Shown piece by piece: positions 5,948 through 9,465 of a stretch of 9,465 nt of DNA. Under the pieces are notes generated by a model that had not been told where the DNA came from, did no database searches, and worked only from the letters and a program-made list of their open reading frames with translations. Both the position numbers and the translations under genes were made by a program. Numbering within the stretch: the first letter of the stretch is position 1; each line of letters starts with the position of its first letter. Source of the stretch: Lachnospiraceae bacterium (lineage in GTDB: Bacteria; Bacillota; Clostridia; Lachnospirales; Lachnospiraceae); assembly GCA_017412265.1 (NCBI GenBank), contig JAFPYK010000006.1, forward strand, positions 1 through 9,465, written 5' to 3'.

Positions 5948-6940
5948 ATGGGCATGATGGAGAAAGCGCGCGTGAAGGCGCAGGCAGATGTGAAGAGAAT
6001 TGTTCTTCCGGAGGGAGATGAGCCGAGAACGATCCGCGCGGCTGCGATCGTCAAAAAGGAAGGGTATGCAGAGCCGATCCTTCTGGGAGATGAGGAGAGA
6101 ATCGCCGCGGAGGCGGAGCGCCTGGGCGCGGACCTTCAAGGGATCGCGGTTGTGAATCCGGAGACCTCCGAGAAGTTCGCGGAGTATGCCGCGGCGCTCT
6201 ATGAGCTTCGCAAGGCCAAGGGAGTGACCGAGGAGAAGGCCCGCGAGCTCGCGGCCGATCCGATGTATTACGGGATCATGATGGTGAAGCTCGGGGACGC
6301 GGACGGACTGGTCTCCGGCGCGGTGCACACGACCGGGGACATGCTCCGGCCGGCACTTCAGATCATCAAGACCAAGCCCGGGACGAAGGTGGTTTCCTCC
6401 AGCTTCCTGATGGACTGCCCGAACAAATCGCTGGGAGAGGACGGGCTTCTGGTGTACGCGGACTGCGTCGTGATGCCTTGCCCGACCGCGGAGGAGCTCG
6501 CGCACATCGCGGTTTCGGCTGCGGAGACGGCCAGAACCCTCTGCGGGATCGAGGAGCCGAAGGTGGCCATGCTTTCCTTCTCGACCAAGGGCAGCGCGAA
6601 GCATGAGCTGGTGAGCAAGGTGCAGGAGGCGACCAGGATCGCCCACGAGCTGGCACCGGACCTTCTGCTGGACGGTGAGCTGCAGTTTGACGCGGCCCTG
6701 GTGCCGGAGGTCGGCGCGTCCAAGGCGAAGGGAAGCCCGGTTGCCGGACACGCGAACGTCCTGATCTTCCCGGACCTGCAGGCGGGCAACATCGGATACA
6801 AGATCACGCAGAGAATCGGCGGGGCGGAGGCATTTGCGGTGCTTCAGGGACTCGCGAAGCCGTGCAACGATCTGTCGAGAGGCTGCTCGGTGGAGGACAT
6901 CGTGAATACAGTCGTGCTGACGGCCGTGCAGGCACAGTAA
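5948..6940 (+). CDS. pta: Phosphate acetyltransferase family protein (short Pta)
   Basis: A 330-aa phosphate acyltransferase, acyl-CoA + Pi to acyl phosphate + CoA, cytoplasmic. It resembles the short clostridial Pta throughout: KRIVLPEGDEPRT (16-28), MMVKLGDADGLVSGAVHTTGD (111-131), RPALQIIKT (134-142), SFSTKGSAKHELV (210-222), HANVLIFPDLQAGNIGYK (268-285) and NDLSRG (307-312). Its length and motifs favour Pta over Ptb. One difference stands out: the stretch usually reading AEAxGPxLQG before NDLSRG is AEAFAVLQG (293-301), lacking GP and one residue shorter. This could affect acyl choice. Start: ATG at 5948 follows AGGGGG by 7 nt. An earlier in-frame ATG at 5921 overlaps the buk stop (TAATG) and could serve by translational coupling, adding 9 residues. 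The partner here is Buk, not acetate kinase. Confidence 0.9.
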   Translation: MGMMEKARVKAQADVKRIVLPEGDEPRTIRAAAIVKKEGYAEPILLGDEERIAAEAERLGADLQGIAVVNPETSEKFAEYAAALYELRKAKGVTEEKARELAADPMYYGIMMVKLGDADGLVSGAVHTTGDMLRPALQIIKTKPGTKVVSSSFLMDCPNKSLGEDGLLVYADCVVMPCPTAEELAHIAVSAAETARTLCGIEEPKVAMLSFSTKGSAKHELVSKVQEATRIAHELAPDLLLDGELQFDAALVPEVGASKAKGSPVAGHANVLIFPDLQAGNIGYKITQRIGGAEAFAVLQGLAKPCNDLSRGCSVEDIVNTVVLTAVQAQ

Positions 6941-6969
6941 ATTGCAGATTGGGCAGATATGAGCATGAA

Positions 6970-7000
6970 AAAAGGAGTGACCTCTCGGGTCACTCCTTTT
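6970..7000. terminator. Bidirectional intrinsic terminator between convergent units
   Basis: A 13-bp perfect stem (6970-6982 with 6988-7000) with a 5-nt loop, rich in GC near the loop and flanked by A/T tracts. Rightward it ends in TTTT after pta. Leftward, the six As at 6968-6973 give a minus-strand T6 tract for the P-loop kinase transcript. It lies 29 nt after the pta stop and 30 nt from the kinase stop. Confidence 0.88.
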
Positions 7001-7030
7001 GCGTATGCGGGGATTCGAATGCCGGAGCGC

Positions 7031-7552
7031 TCAGCCCAGAAGGGACCGGAGCGTCTCCTCGTAGTCATCCCGGATGATCACCGGATTCTCACCGGCCTTC
7101 CGGAATCCTTCGATGTACCTCCGGTTGTCACGCTTCAGGCCTTCCGCGGTACAATCGTCATCCGAAATCCGGCGCTCGATCGCAGACGCATGTGCCAGGA
7201 TCTCCGGAAAATGGCGATCGATGTATTCGTCCGAGAAGGCCAGGCAGATGAATCGGATGAAGGATAGATACTCTTCACCGAAATCCTGCCTCCAGTCAAA
7301 GGGGACATAGCAGCCCTCGACGATCAGGTTCTGGCGGTTCTCGATCGCGGTCTTGATCATTTCCCGGACGATCGGCCACAGGACATCCACCAGGGCTTCG
7401 TCATCCATCGGCGTCAGGTCGGTCATGCCGGTACGGATGAGGCCCATCTTCAGATGGTCGATCGACAGATAAGGATAATGGCAGGCCTCCAGCAGTCTCT
7501 GTGCCAGAAGGGTCTTGCCGGTGTGGCTTGCGCCTGTGATCAGAATTATCAT
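7031..7552 (-). CDS. Small P-loop nucleotide kinase-like protein (AAA/adenylate-kinase-like)
   Basis: A 173-aa protein with Walker A GASHTGKT (7-14), a probable substrate-binding SIDHLKMG segment (30-37), a Walker B-like strand NLIVEGCYVP (75-84), and basic lid-like residues around RDNRRY (141-146). It resembles a widespread Firmicutes family usually labelled AAA ATPase, adenylate kinase or 2-phosphoglycerate kinase; none of these activities can be assumed. Start: ATG at 7552 has minus-strand TAAGG (7566-7562) 9 nt upstream and sits directly before the first beta strand of the P-loop fold. The in-frame ATG at 7633 would overlap the TIR gene, lacks a ribosome site and adds 27 unlikely residues. 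It lies 64 nt downstream of the TIR gene on the same strand and is probably read from its transcript. It ends at the strong terminator at 6970-7000. Confidence 0.82.
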   Translation of the reverse strand: MIILITGASHTGKTLLAQRLLEACHYPYLSIDHLKMGLIRTGMTDLTPMDDEALVDVLWPIVREMIKTAIENRQNLIVEGCYVPFDWRQDFGEEYLSFIRFICLAFSDEYIDRHFPEILAHASAIERRISDDDCTAEGLKRDNRRYIEGFRKAGENPVIIRDDYEETLRSLLG

Positions 7553-7573
7553 GTGTCTGTACCTTATGTAAGT

Positions 7574-7595
7574 CCGGGCGAGTGCCCCCGCCCGG
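7574..7595 (-). other. GC-rich hairpin between the TIR and kinase genes
   Basis: CCGGGCG (7574-7580) pairs perfectly with CGCCCGG (7589-7595) around an 8-nt loop, just before the kinase ribosome site. No T-tract follows on the minus strand, so it is not a standard terminator. It may reduce or process read-through from the TIR gene into the kinase gene. Confidence 0.4.
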
Positions 7596-7616
7596 GTGTA
7601 TCTGCCGCAGTGAGAT

Positions 7617-9419
7617 TCATTTCCCCGGCGCATCGAGCTGCTGCCAGACCTGTGCGAGGATCTCCCTGCGTTTCTCCGGATCGGAGAGCTGATAGATGCG
7701 GATCTTCTTGAAGATCTTCAGCGAGTAGGTGAGCTCCGGGGAGAGCTTGATATCGCTTAAGTAGACCGGGAGCACCTGAAGTCCGCCCAGGGACATCTCG
7801 TGGGCGACTTCGGCCTCGGTCCGGATGTGGACGGAGGCGTTCGCCTGCTCATCGAGGAGGAAGATGCAGAGCTTCGCGCGGGAGAGGCCCCGCATGACCG
7901 CTCCGGTGTACGGCTCGCCCGGCGCGATGTCCCGCTCGCAGTACCAGCAGCGGTAGCCGGCGGCCTCCAGGTCGGCCGCAAGGGCCAGCGCGAAGGCTTC
8001 GTCTGCGTGGTTGTGGCTCAGGAAAATGAGCTCGCGGGGCAGTGCGGTGAGCGAATCCGATTCTTCGGTCCGCGCCTGAGGGATGTTCGGGAGAGGCAGA
8101 TCTTCGGGCTTCGAGGGCTTTCGCGAGGCGTCTGCAGAGGAAGGATTCTTCCTGCGAAGGAGCTTCTCGTGCTCCCGCTCGGTCTCCCGGAGCTCGTCCG
8201 CGATCTCTTCGCGGCGGATCTGCAGCTGCTCCATCCGGTCGTATTCTTCATCGGTGAGGTCTGCGTCCGCGATCCCTTCGAAGGCCTTGAGCTCCTCCTG
8301 CAGGCGCCCGTCCTCGATGCGAAGATAGGACTGGTAGTAGGAGAGCCTTCGGGATGACTGCGCGGCCTCATAGTCCAGATCCAGCTCGGGAGCCTGTTCC
8401 GGGGATTCCGCCAGGGACTGCACATAGAGGGAGGCGGACACGGCCACGAGCAGGACGTCTGCAAGCACCCAGGCCAAGTGACCGGTGAGCGGAAGGGCTT
8501 CGCCGGCATCGCCCAGGACGAAGAGGTCGAGGAGCAGGACGGCGATCCGCACGAGGAACCAGGCGCCCGCGGCGTCCAGAAGGTGTCTCGCGAAGGAATT
8601 GCCTGCCGTGCGGGCCATCTGCCCGTGGATGACCGCCAGGACGAAGATGCTTGCAAATGCCGCGAGGAAGGGCACATATCCGAAGAGGAGGAGGATCGCC
8701 GCGCCGGCATAGGCCGGCTTCCCGGTCAGAAGAGACGCGAGGGACGTCCCGTCGGAGAGAACCACCTCGGTGCTTCCGAAGGGAGCCGCAGTGTGCAGCA
8801 GGATCTGCATATGCTTTGAGAAATCACTGCTGCCGACCGATGCGATGCGCTCCGCGTAATCCGGATTGTGGGTCGTGAAGTAGATGATCACGCCCAGCCC
8901 GATGAGCATCATGATCGCGAATTCGATGTACATGCCGCGGGAGACCGCCGAGCGCCGGTCGGCGATCAGGCGGAGGGCGAAGAGCAGGGCTGCCAGAATG
9001 ACCGCGAAATACCTCTGGATCCCGATGAGGGAGTGCCCGAAGATTCCGGGCACGAAGAGGACGATCAGCCAGCCGAGCATCACAGAGACTGCCTGCCGGT
9101 AGGCGAAGGAGCCGCTGTATTTTTTATAGAGGCTGACATTGCGGATCGCGGGCAGCAGAAGGACGAAGAGGAGTCCGGACTGCAGCTCCGGGCGGTAGGC
9201 CGCGTGGAAGCAGGCGGAGACTGCGTAGGCCAGCGTGAGCGCGTACAGAGGGAGGGCAGCCTTCATGACCAGAGAGGCATTCAGGCGGGTGCCGATCCAT
9301 GCGACGATCAGAATCAGACCTGCGGTCCCGGCAAGAACACCCCAGAAGGGGTTCTGTCTGCGGGCCAGCAGAAGCTGCAGAACCAGAGGGATCAGCCGAC
9401 GTTGTTTTACCACCGCCAT
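7617..9419 (-). CDS. Multi-pass membrane protein with C-terminal TIR domain; membrane part FtsW/RodA-like
   Basis: A 600-aa protein. About nine hydrophobic segments can be seen (roughly 24-43, 50-73, 81-95, 109-128, 136-153, 163-182, 236-265, 280-302, 311-335). A charged, probably coiled-coil linker (355-425) and a Pro/Ser-rich stretch follow, then a TIR domain (about 462-590). TIR hallmarks are IFLSHNHADEAFALALAADL, the BB-loop-like CERDIAPGEPY (494-504), SRAKLCIFLL (513-522) and EAEVAHEMSLGGLQVLPVYL, where E537 is the best candidate for an NADase glutamate. The membrane part resembles Lachnospiraceae-type FtsW in order and spacing: a YKKYSG..YRQ loop, FVPGIFG, and ALPLTGH near the last helix. 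The usual PxxSYGGSS motif is gone. Start: ATG at 9419 with AGGG 5 nt upstream. The TIR call is firm; SEDS ancestry is inference. Function is unknown: membrane-linked signalling, defence or envelope sensing are possible. Confidence 0.85.
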   Translation of the reverse strand: MAVVKQRRLIPLVLQLLLARRQNPFWGVLAGTAGLILIVAWIGTRLNASLVMKAALPLYALTLAYAVSACFHAAYRPELQSGLLFVLLLPAIRNVSLYKKYSGSFAYRQAVSVMLGWLIVLFVPGIFGHSLIGIQRYFAVILAALLFALRLIADRRSAVSRGMYIEFAIMMLIGLGVIIYFTTHNPDYAERIASVGSSDFSKHMQILLHTAAPFGSTEVVLSDGTSLASLLTGKPAYAGAAILLLFGYVPFLAAFASIFVLAVIHGQMARTAGNSFARHLLDAAGAWFLVRIAVLLLDLFVLGDAGEALPLTGHLAWVLADVLLVAVSASLYVQSLAESPEQAPELDLDYEAAQSSRRLSYYQSYLRIEDGRLQEELKAFEGIADADLTDEEYDRMEQLQIRREEIADELRETEREHEKLLRRKNPSSADASRKPSKPEDLPLPNIPQARTEESDSLTALPRELIFLSHNHADEAFALALAADLEAAGYRCWYCERDIAPGEPYTGAVMRGLSRAKLCIFLLDEQANASVHIRTEAEVAHEMSLGGLQVLPVYLSDIKLSPELTYSLKIFKKIRIYQLSDPEKRREILAQVWQQLDAPGK

Positions 9420-9465
9420 ATTCGCCCTGGAATAATGTTAACATAGGGTATTCTAACTTTTTCTC
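9420..9465 (-). promoter_or_regulatory. Upstream region of the TIR gene: possible -10 and palindrome
   Basis: On the minus strand, TAGAAT (9455-9450) could be a -10 whose -35 lies outside the window. A 10-bp perfect palindrome, ATGTTAACAT (9435-9444), lies near the would-be start point, and AGGG (9428-9425) is the ribosome site. AT-richness here contrasts with the surrounding coding DNA and fits a promoter, but the window ends too soon to confirm it. Confidence 0.35.

Noticed and set aside
5873..6751. A 292-codon open frame antisense to pta, and similar long antisense frames opposite buk (4932-5594) and the M28 gene (2556-3128)
   Set aside because: They lie fully opposite genes with clear family motifs. 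Their products are rich in Arg, His and Leu without recognisable domains, and they are the usual by-product of GC-rich codon use.
7553..7633. Kinase gene starting at 7633 and overlapping the TIR gene
   Set aside because: There is no ribosome site before 7633 and the extra 27 residues look non-native. ATG 7552 has TAAGG upstream and begins right at the P-loop strand.

Overview
The window is GC-rich, densely coding bacterial DNA with strong AGGAGG-type ribosome binding sites, sigma-A-like promoters and intrinsic terminators. Its gene content is a clostridial-type phosphate acetyltransferase next to a butyrate kinase, a Firmicutes-type P-loop kinase, and an ATC-hydrolase-family protein beside an M28 hydrolase. 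This points to a high-GC anaerobic Firmicute (class Clostridia). I cannot name a genus. I see no phage, transposon, CRISPR, tRNA or rRNA signature.

Layout. (1) 32-1738, minus: a GAF-PAS-degenerate AAA+-Fis transcription regulator. (2) 1739-1943: a divergent promoter region with one promoter for the regulator, one for the rightward genes, and two near-identical TGAGACA boxes. (3) 1944-4439, plus: an M28-family zinc hydrolase and an ATC-hydrolase-family protein, probably one operon. (4) 4440-4802: a 363-base non-coding stretch with two terminator-like structures, a buk promoter and a strongly folded leader of about 160 nt. (5) 4803-6940, plus: butyrate-kinase-family and phosphate acetyltransferase-family enzymes. 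(6) 6970-7000: a bidirectional terminator between convergent units. (7) 7031-9419, minus: a 600-aa membrane protein with a C-terminal TIR domain, then a small P-loop kinase.

How the genes may work together. The regulator probably controls the divergent M28/ATC pair, and its own gene, through the two TGAGACA boxes. Its AAA+ domain lacks every feature needed for sigma-54 activation, and the promoters found are sigma-A type. The M28 and ATC proteins lack signal peptides, so they are probably cytoplasmic amide, peptide or ring hydrolases. Buk and Pta would convert an acyl-CoA to acyl phosphate and then to the free acid plus ATP, which fits energy conservation in a fermenter. A metabolic link between the two rightward units is inferred only from adjacency.

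The most unusual gene is the TIR protein. Its roughly 335-residue multi-pass membrane part looks to me like a decayed FtsW/RodA (SEDS) fold, joined by a coiled-coil linker to a TIR domain that keeps its core motifs.
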